Positions 1 through 8,663 of a DNA stretch of 64,000 nucleotides are shown here, piece by piece. The notes beneath the pieces are model-generated. The model saw only the letters and a list, made by a program, of their open reading frames with translations, did no database searches and was not told where the DNA came from. This DNA comes from Mortierella sp. BCC40632. Lineage: Eukaryota > Mortierellomycota > Mortierellomycetes > Mortierellales > Mortierellaceae. Position numbers and translations under genes: made by a program. Each line of letters opens with the position of its first letter. Within the stretch, counting starts at the first letter, position 1. Location: the NCBI GenBank assembly GCA_011634665.1, contig WAEK01000010.1:186001-250000 (forward strand), given 5' to 3'.

Positions 1-30
1 TATCGGTGACAGCTGGAAAAATAAAGTTCA

Positions 31-636
31 TTAGTCGCCACTCACAAAGGAATAACACAAATTGAGTATAGGAGAAAACGTACTCGTATCGGTCGGTATA
101 TTTCCTACAGACGATTCCCTTGGTGTTGTAGACAAAGTATTTGTGGGTGCATTCCCCTGTTTCAAAGCTCGATAGCCCTCAGCAGATTCGTGAAGAGAAG
201 CCTCTTGAGCAAGTACCGCCGTTTTCTTCGCAGTTACTGCGCTACTGGTGGCGAGCTCCTGCTGGGCACTCTTGAGCGAGAGCCCTTGCATCCAAGAGGT
301 CCAGAAAGCATTTAGGCGATTCTTTAAAAAAACTTTGTGAGCGGCCTGAAGTGCTCCGCGACGCTTCACGTTAAGTTCAGAAGATGCCAGAACCTTTGAA
401 TAGTCATTGAGTGCACCGTTCAAGTCAGAAAGAGCAAATGTCTTGACGAATGAAGGAAACGTGACATGCTCGACCCGAAGACCTTTGTCGTTTGTCCTTA
501 TGTCCGTTGCCCACGCGATAAATGAGTCCATTGCAGCTAAAGCAAATTGGCGATAAAAAGAAGCTGCTTTGCTGTTAGCAATACATCTTTGAGTAGTATA
601 ATTAGCACCGCTTGGGTATATGGTTTGGAATGACAA
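31..636 (-). CDS. Uncharacterised ORF, probably one exon of a larger gene
   Basis: Open frame of about 200 codons ending in a stop at 31-33. I do not recognise the family and see no signal peptide, membrane segment or catalytic motif. The middle is mixed alpha-helical with Ala, Leu and Lys, and the C-terminal quarter is Ser/Thr-rich. The frame has no ATG at its 5' limit; the position-636 codon is TTG. The first ATG in frame is at 531 (about 166 codons, beginning MDSFIAWATD), so either that is the start or the ORF is a 3' exon joined to an upstream exon beyond 640. It lies next to a broken Crinkler gene and a transposon, so it may belong to a lineage-specific or mobile family. Function unknown. 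Confidence 0.4.
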   Translation of the reverse strand: MSFQTIYPSGANYTTQRCIANSKAASFYRQFALAAMDSFIAWATDIRTNDKGLRVEHVTFPSFVKTFALSDLNGALNDYSKVLASSELNVKRRGALQAAHKVFLKNRLNAFWTSWMQGLSLKSAQQELATSSAVTAKKTAVLAQEASLHESAEGYRALKQGNAPTNTLSTTPRESSVGNIPTDTSTFSPILNLCYSFVSGD

Positions 637-669
637 AGGTAACTTTAGTGCAGAGGCATCGCCACCAAC

Positions 670-951
670 TCGGGTTCGGTCGAGCGGCTACACTGAACAA
701 CATTGTCACGATTCCTCCCCGATCGGCATGGAGAGAGTGGACCCGTTCCCAAGCTGGACCTAGAGGAGGTAAACCGCTATAGTCGACAATGAGCTCTGTT
801 GATCCTCGCCAAGAAAGCCGATGATCCGCCAACAAAGAGGAGCAACCACCCATCGGGTTCAATTGAACGGCTCGTTGACGGCCAATATTGTCACGACCAC
901 CTCCTCGATCGGCATGGAGAGCGTTAACCCGTACCCATGCTGGACCTAAAG
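670..951. repeat. Diverged direct repeat pair, about 184 bp apart
   Basis: Positions 670-768 and 854-951 align over about 98 bp. The best conserved core is GATCGGCATGGAGAG (721-735 and 906-920), followed in both copies by a stretch ending GCTGGACCTA (753-762 and 939-948). By eye the core is roughly 80% identical with a 1-nt indel. No coding frame is shared convincingly. It could be an old tandem duplication or the remnant of a dispersed element. Confidence 0.55.
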
Positions 952-1642
952 GAAGCGAGGCCGCATTGACAAGATGTTTTTCATCGGCAGTGAGCGGAGA
1001 GAGTCCATTACCTTCGACAACAGTAGTGGCTGGATCGATTAGAAAGAAATGGCAAGAGGCGATGGGATAGGTTGGGGAGGCGTGGAGGAGGAGACTAGTG
1101 TAAAGAGAGAGTATAAGAGAGAGTGCGAGTGAGAGTGACAGAGAGGAGGATCGGAGTCGTCAGACAGAGAGAAAGGGACACCTTTGGATGACAAGAGGAG
1201 GACAGACGACGATGAGTGTGAGGCATGATGCAAAGCCACTCTGTTACATCACCGAATTTCTACCCTGTGGAAGTTGCTGCATCACCCTCACGCATCAACC
1301 TTACCGCTCCATCCACCCACTCCATGGCATCTGTCACTACCATACACTTTCGGCACGTCTCTTTGCAATGTCACCCTCCTCACTCATATCCTTTTCTCTA
1401 CTCCATTGCCATTACCGCTCCCACGCTCTCTTTTGACCTTACTTTTTGTATCTAAAATAATCCTTGCTTTTTGCCACCATTTCCACATTTGCTTCGTCTT
1501 TGCCACCGTTCTCACGCCTTTCCATCCCTTCTTCCTGTTCCTTTTTAGTCCTATCCTTTTCTCTTTTCCTTTATCCTCTCTTTCTCTGCAGCCACACCTT
1601 TTTTATTCGACATCCCTTTTTTCACTCATGCTTCGCGACACC
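952..1642. other. Upstream region of the Crinkler-like gene
   Basis: No gene that I can support. About 1060-1170 is GAGAG-rich and 1270-1620 is pyrimidine-rich on the plus strand, which suits a promoter and 5' UTR for the gene starting at 1643. The frame is open upstream of that ATG, but the predicted residues are low-complexity Leu/Phe/Ser and unlike the conserved domain, so they are treated as untranslated. Confidence 0.4.
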
Positions 1643-4600
1643 ATGACCGACAGTCTCCTGACTCTATTCTGTCTTGTTGATGGAGAGACAACCTCCAAGG
1701 CGTTTTCAGTCGAGATCGAATCCACAAAGACTGTTGATGGCCTTAAGAAGCTCATCAAGGCTGAGAAGGCCAATGCTTTCAGTGATGTAGATGCAGACCA
1801 GCTCTCTCTCTGGCGTGTCTCCATCCCTGATGAGGACGAGGAGACCTCCATCTTGGTTGACAACGTCCTCAACGACAAGATAAAACTGAGCAGCCCTAGA
1901 ACGCGTATCTCCAAGTTGTTTCCCGAGAGTCCTGACGATGACACATACATTATTGTCCAGCGCCCTCCCCCTCATGGTAATGCACGCGCGTTTTTTTTAC
2001 AATGGGATGCCCATCTGTTGATTGATCTCCTCCACCTGCATGAGCTTATTCGTTTGCTCCTTTTCTCTCCATTACCCTCATAGTCCATGCCCCTGCACCA
2101 TCCCGCTCACTGACTTCACTTCCTGGATACCACTCGGATAGCTCTCGCCACTGTCTGGTATGACCTCGCTTACGTTCCCTTGTCTCTTTTTTTATTTTTA
2201 TTTTTTAGCTGTTCTAACATCTCATACTTTCCACTTATCTGACTAGGAGACCTCCAGACCGACATCAAAGCAATCACGGAAAAGTTCTTTGCGCCAGGAC
2301 CAATCGCCACCTTCCTTGACGCGTTTGTGAAAGGCGATGGGGTGCTACCTATTACGTCAGGATCTATTCGTGGTTTACCGAGAGCATGGCGTCGTGGATT
2401 CGGTATTCCTCCTGAAAATCGTCCCAGCCTATTGTTCGTGGATCTCCCTGATCCATCCATCCCTGAATCTGCCTCAAGAAATCTTGCATCAGGGTCCATT
2501 CTGGATATGGTAAAAGAAAACAATCGTCCACTTATCCCAGGTAGGTCTCATCCGTTTCTTTTATCATCTTCTAGTTTGATGCTCAGTAGTTCGTCTCTAA
2601 TGCTACCTTTTCTTTGCTTAGTGTTCGGTGTAAGTGGAAGCGGGAAAACGCGTGCGGTCATTGAGCTCCTGTCTCAACACTAGGGATTCTATTTTAATGC
2701 CTCGAGCGACGACTGGGGATCAGCGGATATGATGACCCTTCACTCTACTATCGATAAACACTTGCAGGAAACCCGAAAATCCTTTATAGAGGACCGGCTT
2801 GCCAACAATGCCTATGCACGAAAGACAACGCTCTTACTCTTCATCTCTCGCCTGCTCATCCTCAAGCACTGTTTACATGTCCCTGGTTGCAACGACACAT
2901 TCACAAGCTCAAGGTGGACTCTCTTGCAAACCTGCCCACACGTACTCTTCGAGAACGACATCTTCGACATTCTATTCCGCCAGATCCGCAGGCTTTGACA
3001 TCACAGTGAAGAAAACCTTTCTGACTTTGTCACCGACCTATTCGAGAGTACAAGAGACAAAATTATCAAACACGGATGCCTACCACAAATCAAGCCGGGA
3101 ACGAGACTTCTGGTGGTCCTTGATGAGGCACAACTTCTTGGCGATGCATTCAATGTATCATTCCAGTCAATGTCTTCTTCAGACGAGTCTCCTCGCCCGT
3201 TATTGTCACCAATACTGCATGCTTTTCGAGATATCGGAGGACATCAACTCACTCTTGTCACTTGTGGAACAGGATTGTCAATCAAACTCTTTTTCTGGGT
3301 ACAGAGCTCTGGCTCTGGTCTCAAGGACAGCTCCACAACCTTCAAAGTAACTCAACTGGTTTGCATTTGCAATTAACAGGAGTACAACGCGCGGCGACTG
3401 TATCATTAGACAAAAGTTAAATTCACATTTGTTTCTTTCCAATCCCAACTCTACTTCAAAAAATAGCACATGGAGTTCCCAGGGTGGACAGATCAAGATT
3501 CTATCACGATGTACATTTCCCGGGTGCGGACATGTCTGCGGGACGAACAGTCAAAACTGGCTTTGGACGAGCATATTCCGAGGGAGGCGATGAAGATGCT
3601 GTTTGAGAAGTTTGCGGGTCGCTTTCGTCCAGCAATAGTCGCAATTGTAAGTCTTTCGAGAATGGCCATAACCACAGAGATGATAATTTGGATTTAGCGT
3701 AATTTGTACTTACACCTCCCCATATCTGATCTGTCTTCCCTTTGACAGGAGAGGATTATCGAGTGCAACGACACAGGATCATGGGAGAAGACCATCAAGG
3801 ACGCAGAGGACAGGCTGGTGTCTTGGGCGAATCGACACATCAAGGGTAACCTGCGCTATGAGATAAATCGTCTCCATGACAAACACAACAAATACAAGCA
3901 TCAGCTTGTGGACTCTATCGACAACACTCTCAGCCTTCTAATGTATCAGCGTTGCATGTTTGGAAGTCACGACCTTGTCCTTAAGGAGGTAGACCCACAG
4001 TTGGTGGAGCATGCGTTTGGTCGGATCAAAATCATCTCGGGCAAGGCTACTACCGTTTTGGACGAGCCCTTCGTTTCCAAGGCTGTGGAGAACTATTTCA
4101 TGGCCACAGATCCCTACTTCAAGAAGGAGGTCCAGAAACGGATGGTGAAAGCGACAGCCTCTGATCAAGGATGTGTGTTTGAGAGGTTCATGATGAATGT
4201 TTTTAGCGAGACATTCAACAAACAACCCCTTTCAGATTGGCCACATCGGCCTGCCATTTCTGGTATGTGTCCAGCTCTCGTCGGCAAAGCTGAGATCGTT
4301 GGCTGGAGGGAACCTGGACTCGAGCAAGGCACGACTCATGCAACGATGTCGATGGAGGATTTCATGGACGCCCATGTCAACCAACAGTCAACTCGAAACA
4401 ACATACCCGTCGCTCCATTTTTCTTCCCCAAGTCCAAGCCGTCGGGACCAGATTTGGTTTTCTTTATTCGGATCGATGGTGCTCGGTTAGTACCTGTTTT
4501 TGTACAGATGAAGCTGCATCAAGGGTCGTCCAATTTTTCGGAGAGGGACTGGAATGAGGCACTCAGCACAGTCTCGGCACGCAAAATTGAGGCGCACGTG

Positions 4601-4876
4601 AAGACTTTCCGCAAGTACTGTCCCAACAATGTCTACATCAGCATGATTGTCGCATATCCTACTAAGTGGAGTGACAAGCTGCTGGCACCATCAGATCTCC
4701 CAAAAGACACGAGTGGTGTACAGCAGGTCGTAATCAACATTGGCGATAACAATTTCGGCGATATTTTCCCCAAGGATCATGTAGAGTTCATTGATCGTCT
4801 CAAGAATGCGCGAAAGCGTTCTGCTGACGATGAGGATAGTAACGATGAGGATTGTTCCAAAAAGCAGAGGAGCTAG
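1643..4876 (+). pseudogene. Crinkler (CRN)-family gene, NTPase plus REase-like nuclease layout, two in-frame stops
   Basis: The first exon (1643-1976) encodes the ubiquitin-like Crinkler header: LTLFCLVDGE near the start and LWRVSIP further on. Proposed introns are 1977-2246, 2541-2621, 3347-3466 and 3647-3748; all join in frame. After the header come a P-loop (GVSGSGKTRA, about 2630-2657), a Walker B-like motif (VVLDEAQLLGD, about 3110-3140) and a C-terminal PD-(D/E)xK-like core (GPDLVFF then VFVQMKLH, about 4447-4520). The tail is acidic then basic and could be a nuclear signal. The reading frame is interrupted by TAG at 2681-2683, just after the P-loop, and TGA at 2996-2998, between P-loop and Walker B. 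Homology resumes in the same frame after each stop, so there are no indels. Crinklers are known as secreted or nuclear effectors in oomycetes and as expanded families in Mucoromycota. Best reading: recently inactivated copy. Stop readthrough or sequencing error cannot be excluded. Confidence 0.85.
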
Positions 4877-5470
4877 TCTACCACTGCACCCTCTTCAGCC
4901 TCGTTGGCCACTCCTTTTATTTTTTTCTTCGATCAGCCATCAAATACTTATACCCTTTTGTTGTCATACCCTGCGTTCGCAATCATTCCTTCAACTCTTC
5001 TGCCCCGATAGCACTTTACATCTTTTAGCATGACAGATATCTTTTAGTTGGATATCGAGGAATTCACATCGTCCTAAGCAATCTTTTCAAAGTCTTAAAG
5101 ATGTTATTATTGTATGCAGTGCGAGACGATTGTGACCGAATGTTTTTTTTTTTTTTTTTTTTTTTGCTCGGATATTTACTCAGCCTCGACGATGTCGTGG
5201 ATGAGTGACCAGAGAAGGGAAAGAGGACCAGGAAATATTGTGAAAGCAAGGGTGATACTACAACAGGAGGGGGCGATGTGTTAGAACAGCGTGAGGGGAT
5301 AGAGAATACAAGGGAGAGCAGCGACAGCGCCGAGGGAGAACAGCGATAATGCAGAGGATGAGTAGTGACAGTAATAAAAGAGAGCAGCGACAGGGTGAAG
5401 GGTGTTAGTACCGCTACAATAACTCTCACTAACATTATACTAACGCGACTAACATTGTACTAACACTGTA
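4877..5470. other. Spacer between Crinkler pseudogene and transposon
   Basis: No gene. It holds a T23 tract (5143-5165), a degenerate purine-rich minisatellite built on AGCAGCGACAG-like words (about 5240-5400), and two copies of ACTAACATTRTACTAAC (about 5429-5462) directly outside the left end of the transposon. Confidence 0.45.
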
Positions 5471-5493
5471 CTGTCCATTTCACTTTTTTTTAC
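5471..5493 (+). repeat. Left terminal inverted repeat of the transposon
   Basis: Begins CTGTCCATTTCAC, then T8 and AC. It pairs with the reverse complement of 8639-8661, which begins TTGTCCTTTTCAC, then T8 and AC. Beyond the first 23 bp similarity falls away (TTCTCTT against TGTTCTT). Flanked on the outside by TA at 5469-5470. Confidence 0.75.
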
Positions 5494-5636
5494 TTCTCTT
5501 ACTGACGGTAAAAAGGTTTTGACCCCTCAGTTATTAAGGTGGTATCTACTGCTGATGAAGACCAAAATAAAAAAAAGCAGCATGCTATTGTCGATTGTTA
5601 TCCTTTTTCTCCGATTTGTCTCCACATTTTGCTCCA

Positions 5637-7277
5637 ATGTCATCATCTTATTCCTCACTCTCACGCACTTCCTTATCGCCCCCTTGGAAGCCCAACTCCA
5701 ATGTTTCCCATCGGCATTACCGATCAACACATGGTAGAAAGGAAAAGCTGCCAGTTCGTTCCCCCCCAAACAATTACACAATCCGACTGAACGTTCGCTG
5801 GGAGCCTGCCGGCATAACTCGCCGTGATATCAAAGAGGAATCAGGGATACCAGTCAAGAGCCCGATTTTCCACATCTCGTCTTCATGTGGATACAGCACT
5901 TTGCTGTCGTCTGTGAGAGATACATTGAGAAGTGTTTCCCTGAACGGGACGCCCATATACACAAGTAGCAAAGATCCAACACTTCGCCTCAAACAACGGA
6001 GTAGCACTCCCCATCGAGATATGTGCACTCCCAACCTCGACAACACCAGCAGTGTCTTGCTTGAAGCCTGGTACCATTTCCGGCATAACCTAGATAAAAA
6101 AGGGGATCTCAGAGAAGAAGTTATTCTTGACCTCTTCGCGTATGTCCCCCCTAGGCCAGCCATAAGATCGTCAGCCCTACATCGCGGAACGAAAGACGAC
6201 TTCTGGGATCACTACAACTCTCTCACACGGACCATAAAAGACGGCGATTTGGAGCCCATGGGGCTGTATGAGAAACAGTGGGCAGCATATACCCTATCGA
6301 AAGACCGAGCGCACATTTCAGAACTCGGTACTGCCCCCATCCTCCCCAACAACATCACCCGCCAACAAATGCAAAATGTTGATAGGGCGATGGCCCAACC
6401 ATTGTCTCCAAGCACAGGTGCTGATGAGCCCATTACCCTCACAGTCACTTTTTCCAGTCGAGCGGAGCTCATCCGCATCTTGAATGGCTCTGAGTTACCT
6501 CTTCCTGACCCCCCACTTCCTGAACATACTCGCTCGCGTGGCACAAACCGCGCGAGTGAGGATACTCGTTACCCCGGCAAATTGCAAGATGCAGACCAGC
6601 TTCTCCGCCGCCTTGAATCCAGTAGCCCTAGTCGTCAAAACCGCAAGTTTCGTGACCATCATCCCTATTCGCATCCTTCACCCAAACTCAAACGATATCC
6701 TCAAGAGGAATCATCGACTTTCGCTCTCGACAGTCTTGATTCCCTCGATTACCTTGATTACTCACCCTTGACAGCTGCTCCCTGGATAAAACCGCATAAT
6801 AAGCCTGCACCTCGTCACCAGCGCCAGGTTATGATCAACTCACTGTCATCATCACCCATTGAAAGTAGCCCCTTCACTTCACGGTCCCCCTCTTTTTTGT
6901 TTGCACAGACCCATGATCTATTTGGCAATACATCAGAAAACCCCTATATTGTCCCTTCCACCCCACCGAAAGGTCTCCCACTCGGCGCTAGGACACTGTC
7001 TAGTGATCAAAACAACAAGCAAAAATATCCCAGCCGGCAATCACACCATCCATCTATGGTGAGCAGCATTTTGAGCAGCTCACCTTCCCACGCTGACAAG
7101 GAAAACATAGAGGAAGAACCGCCATGGTCTGCAGAGGGAACACCCCTGGTTCGGAAAGGCAAGGAGGTGCATGGAAAGGAGAACCCAATGAAGACCACAA
7201 TCATCTTCCCACAGAAAAAGGCAAAAAAAGCTTCAGTGAGTACGCGTCGCGTTACTCGAAGCATGGTGAAGGTTTAG
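5637..7277 (+). CDS. Unknown 546-aa protein carried inside the transposon
   Basis: Intronless open frame from ATG 5637 to a stop at 7275-7277. The frame is open 14 codons further upstream but has no ATG there. I recognise no domain. The first 230 residues look partly ordered, with two short hydrophobic patches typical of beta strands. The rest is Ser/Pro-rich and probably disordered, with two KEN tripeptides near the C-terminus (SHADKENIEE and HGKENPM), a repeated LDSLDYLD-like acidic patch and a very basic tail ending STRRVTRSMVKV. KEN boxes are known APC/C degrons and basic tails often bind nucleic acid; whether either applies here is inference. The gene lies between the inverted repeats and converges on the transposase, overlapping its last codons, so it is element cargo or an accessory transposition protein. 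Confidence 0.6.
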   Translation: MSSSYSSLSRTSLSPPWKPNSNVSHRHYRSTHGRKEKLPVRSPPNNYTIRLNVRWEPAGITRRDIKEESGIPVKSPIFHISSSCGYSTLLSSVRDTLRSVSLNGTPIYTSSKDPTLRLKQRSSTPHRDMCTPNLDNTSSVLLEAWYHFRHNLDKKGDLREEVILDLFAYVPPRPAIRSSALHRGTKDDFWDHYNSLTRTIKDGDLEPMGLYEKQWAAYTLSKDRAHISELGTAPILPNNITRQQMQNVDRAMAQPLSPSTGADEPITLTVTFSSRAELIRILNGSELPLPDPPLPEHTRSRGTNRASEDTRYPGKLQDADQLLRRLESSSPSRQNRKFRDHHPYSHPSPKLKRYPQEESSTFALDSLDSLDYLDYSPLTAAPWIKPHNKPAPRHQRQVMINSLSSSPIESSPFTSRSPSFLFAQTHDLFGNTSENPYIVPSTPPKGLPLGARTLSSDQNNKQKYPSRQSHHPSMVSSILSSSPSHADKENIEEEPPWSAEGTPLVRKGKEVHGKENPMKTTIIFPQKKAKKASVSTRRVTRSMVKV

Positions 7278-8295
7278 TTGAGCCATATGCCATATTTATA
7301 CTTTTATAGGCGATACTGCTAGTTTCAATGAAGCGTGTTTTATACCCGCAATGAGTGAATGAATTAATACTATTGATATCTGAATGAGCGCGGAAGGCAA
7401 GGTCAAGCATGGGTCTTGACATTGATTGGTAGGCAACATTAACATGTCTTTGAATCCACCGCTTTACCAGCGCGAATCCAAGCTCCACGGGATTGAATTG
7501 TGGGGAGTATGGAGGAAGATAAATAAGAATGGCTCCTCGAGAACTGATTGCAGCACTAATTTCCTTATGCATGTGCACCCGAGCATTATCCATGACAACA
7601 ATGCTTTTAGGTAGTGGCCAAGGCTGAAGGTGAGGTAGTAGGTGATAGAGGACTGCTTGATAGAACCTTGGGCCAGTGAAAGTGTCATCGATTATATCCC
7701 AGTCAAGGAATCCTCGGTGTGAGTAGACTGCAAAAGCAGACAACCTTTTTGCATAACAAAAGGGAAGGCTCACAAAAGCGGGTGTACCAATCAGTGACCA
7801 AGCGTGGGTACGAAGAGCAGCGCGGCCATCCTTGCTTGTTTCATCGATAAACAGTAGCTGTTCTGGGTATCGGTACCAAAGTCTGAGCCGAAACTTGTAA
7901 TCGGCAACTTCTCTTGGAACAGCCTCCCGAGCTAGCTTGGTCAGTTTTTTTCTTGATAGTCCAAGGTCATGGCGAAGGGCATGGCAGATAGTTGATAGCG
8001 AATTATTCCCCACCTCAGGGAACCGATCTCTGATTTCGTCCTGGAGTTCCTCTAATAGGAAACAGGGGTGGTAATTGACATAGCTCCACGCAAACGACAA
8101 GAGATAGTCCGGCCATCGGGATTTTGGAGTCCTTTGGCTGCAAGATATTACTGAACCAGTCTTGTTAAACCGCTCTGTCCACTTGGTAACACTTGCCATT
8201 GACACTCCAAGAATGGCTGCAACAACATCCTTTGAAAGCCCATGAAAGGAGTAGAGAATCACAGCTCGCAGACGCAGGTCCTCTGAGAACGTCAT
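7252..8295 (-). CDS. Tc1/mariner-type DDE transposase, DD34E
   Basis: 347 aa with an ATG at 8295. Residues 1-60 form a homeodomain-like helix-turn-helix (RLRAVILYSFHGLSKDVVAA then a second helix), the usual DNA-binding part. A second winged or HTH segment follows at about 60-125. The DDE_3-type catalytic core carries D in LLFIDETSKD, D in SIVVMDNARVH and E in YSPQFNPVELGF; the last two are separated by 34 residues, so DD34E. The reaction is cut-and-paste excision and integration at TA. All three catalytic residues are present and there is no stop or frameshift, so the enzyme could be active. It is encoded inside matching inverted repeats, and its C-terminal codons overlap the 3' end of the convergent cargo ORF. 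Confidence 0.92.
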   Translation of the reverse strand: MTFSEDLRLRAVILYSFHGLSKDVVAAILGVSMASVTKWTERFNKTGSVISCSQRTPKSRWPDYLLSFAWSYVNYHPCFLLEELQDEIRDRFPEVGNNSLSTICHALRHDLGLSRKKLTKLAREAVPREVADYKFRLRLWYRYPEQLLFIDETSKDGRAALRTHAWSLIGTPAFVSLPFCYAKRLSAFAVYSHRGFLDWDIIDDTFTGPRFYQAVLYHLLPHLQPWPLPKSIVVMDNARVHMHKEISAAISSRGAILIYLPPYSPQFNPVELGFALVKRWIQRHVNVAYQSMSRPMLDLAFRAHSDINSINSFTHCGYKTRFIETSSIAYKSINMAYGSTKPSPCFE

Positions 8296-8340
8296 AGTAG
8301 AGAGGTGGAGTTGAAAACAAAAATAAAAAATAAAAAATAT

Positions 8341-8481
8341 TCTCCATTTCAGATGTTTTTGACCTCAGATTGCGCTGCTTATTTGAAGATTAACACCCCC
8401 CTTCGCAGTAACCCCGTGCAACGGACCGTGCATAATCCTCGAAAATAAGAATGGAAAAAACAAAAACAGATGAAATGGAGA
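8341..8481. repeat. 21-bp inverted repeat upstream of the transposase gene
   Basis: The arm at 8341-8361 begins TCTCCATTTC and ends GTTTTTG. It matches the reverse complement of 8461-8481 at 19 of 21 positions, with a 99-nt loop. It sits inside the right end of the transposon, between the transposase start and the terminal repeat. Such subterminal repeats can be transposase binding sites; a nested small insertion is an alternative. Confidence 0.6.
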
Positions 8482-8638
8482 ATAGCGAGGTGTGATTTTA
8501 CCAAGTTCGACGTGGTAAAAATTGGAGAGCCAATTCGTTAAAAGACATTTGACAGTCGCAAAGCTGAACAAACCTATTCCTTATTACGGAAAAGATGTTG
8601 TTATTTCACTCTTTACTCTGAGAATAAATCGAAGAACA

Positions 8639-8661
8639 GTAAAAAAAAGTGAAAAGGACAA
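8639..8661 (-). repeat. Right terminal inverted repeat of the transposon
   Basis: Reverse complement of the left end with two mismatches in 23 bp. The outside base pair step is TA at 8662-8663, matching the left flank. Confidence 0.75.
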
Positions 8662-8663
8662 TA

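Larger units (their letters stand above)
5471..8661. mobile_element. Tc1/mariner-superfamily DNA transposon, 3.19 kb, two convergent ORFs
   Basis: The left end (5471-5493) and right end (8639-8661, read on the minus strand) match at 21 of 23 positions; both contain TTTCAC followed by eight T and AC. Both ends abut a TA dinucleotide (5469-5470 and 8662-8663), the target-site duplication expected for Tc1/mariner elements. Inside are a DD34E transposase on the minus strand (7252-8295) and a 546-codon ORF on the plus strand (5637-7277); their 3' ends overlap by 26 bp. Most Tc1/mariner elements are shorter and carry only the transposase, so the second ORF is unusual. Both ORFs are open and the ends are well preserved, so the copy may be fairly young. 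Confidence 0.8.

Noticed and set aside
1274..1642. In-frame upstream extension of the Crinkler-like ORF
   Set aside because: The residues are pyrimidine-tract Leu/Phe/Ser; homology to the Crinkler header begins right after the ATG at 1643.
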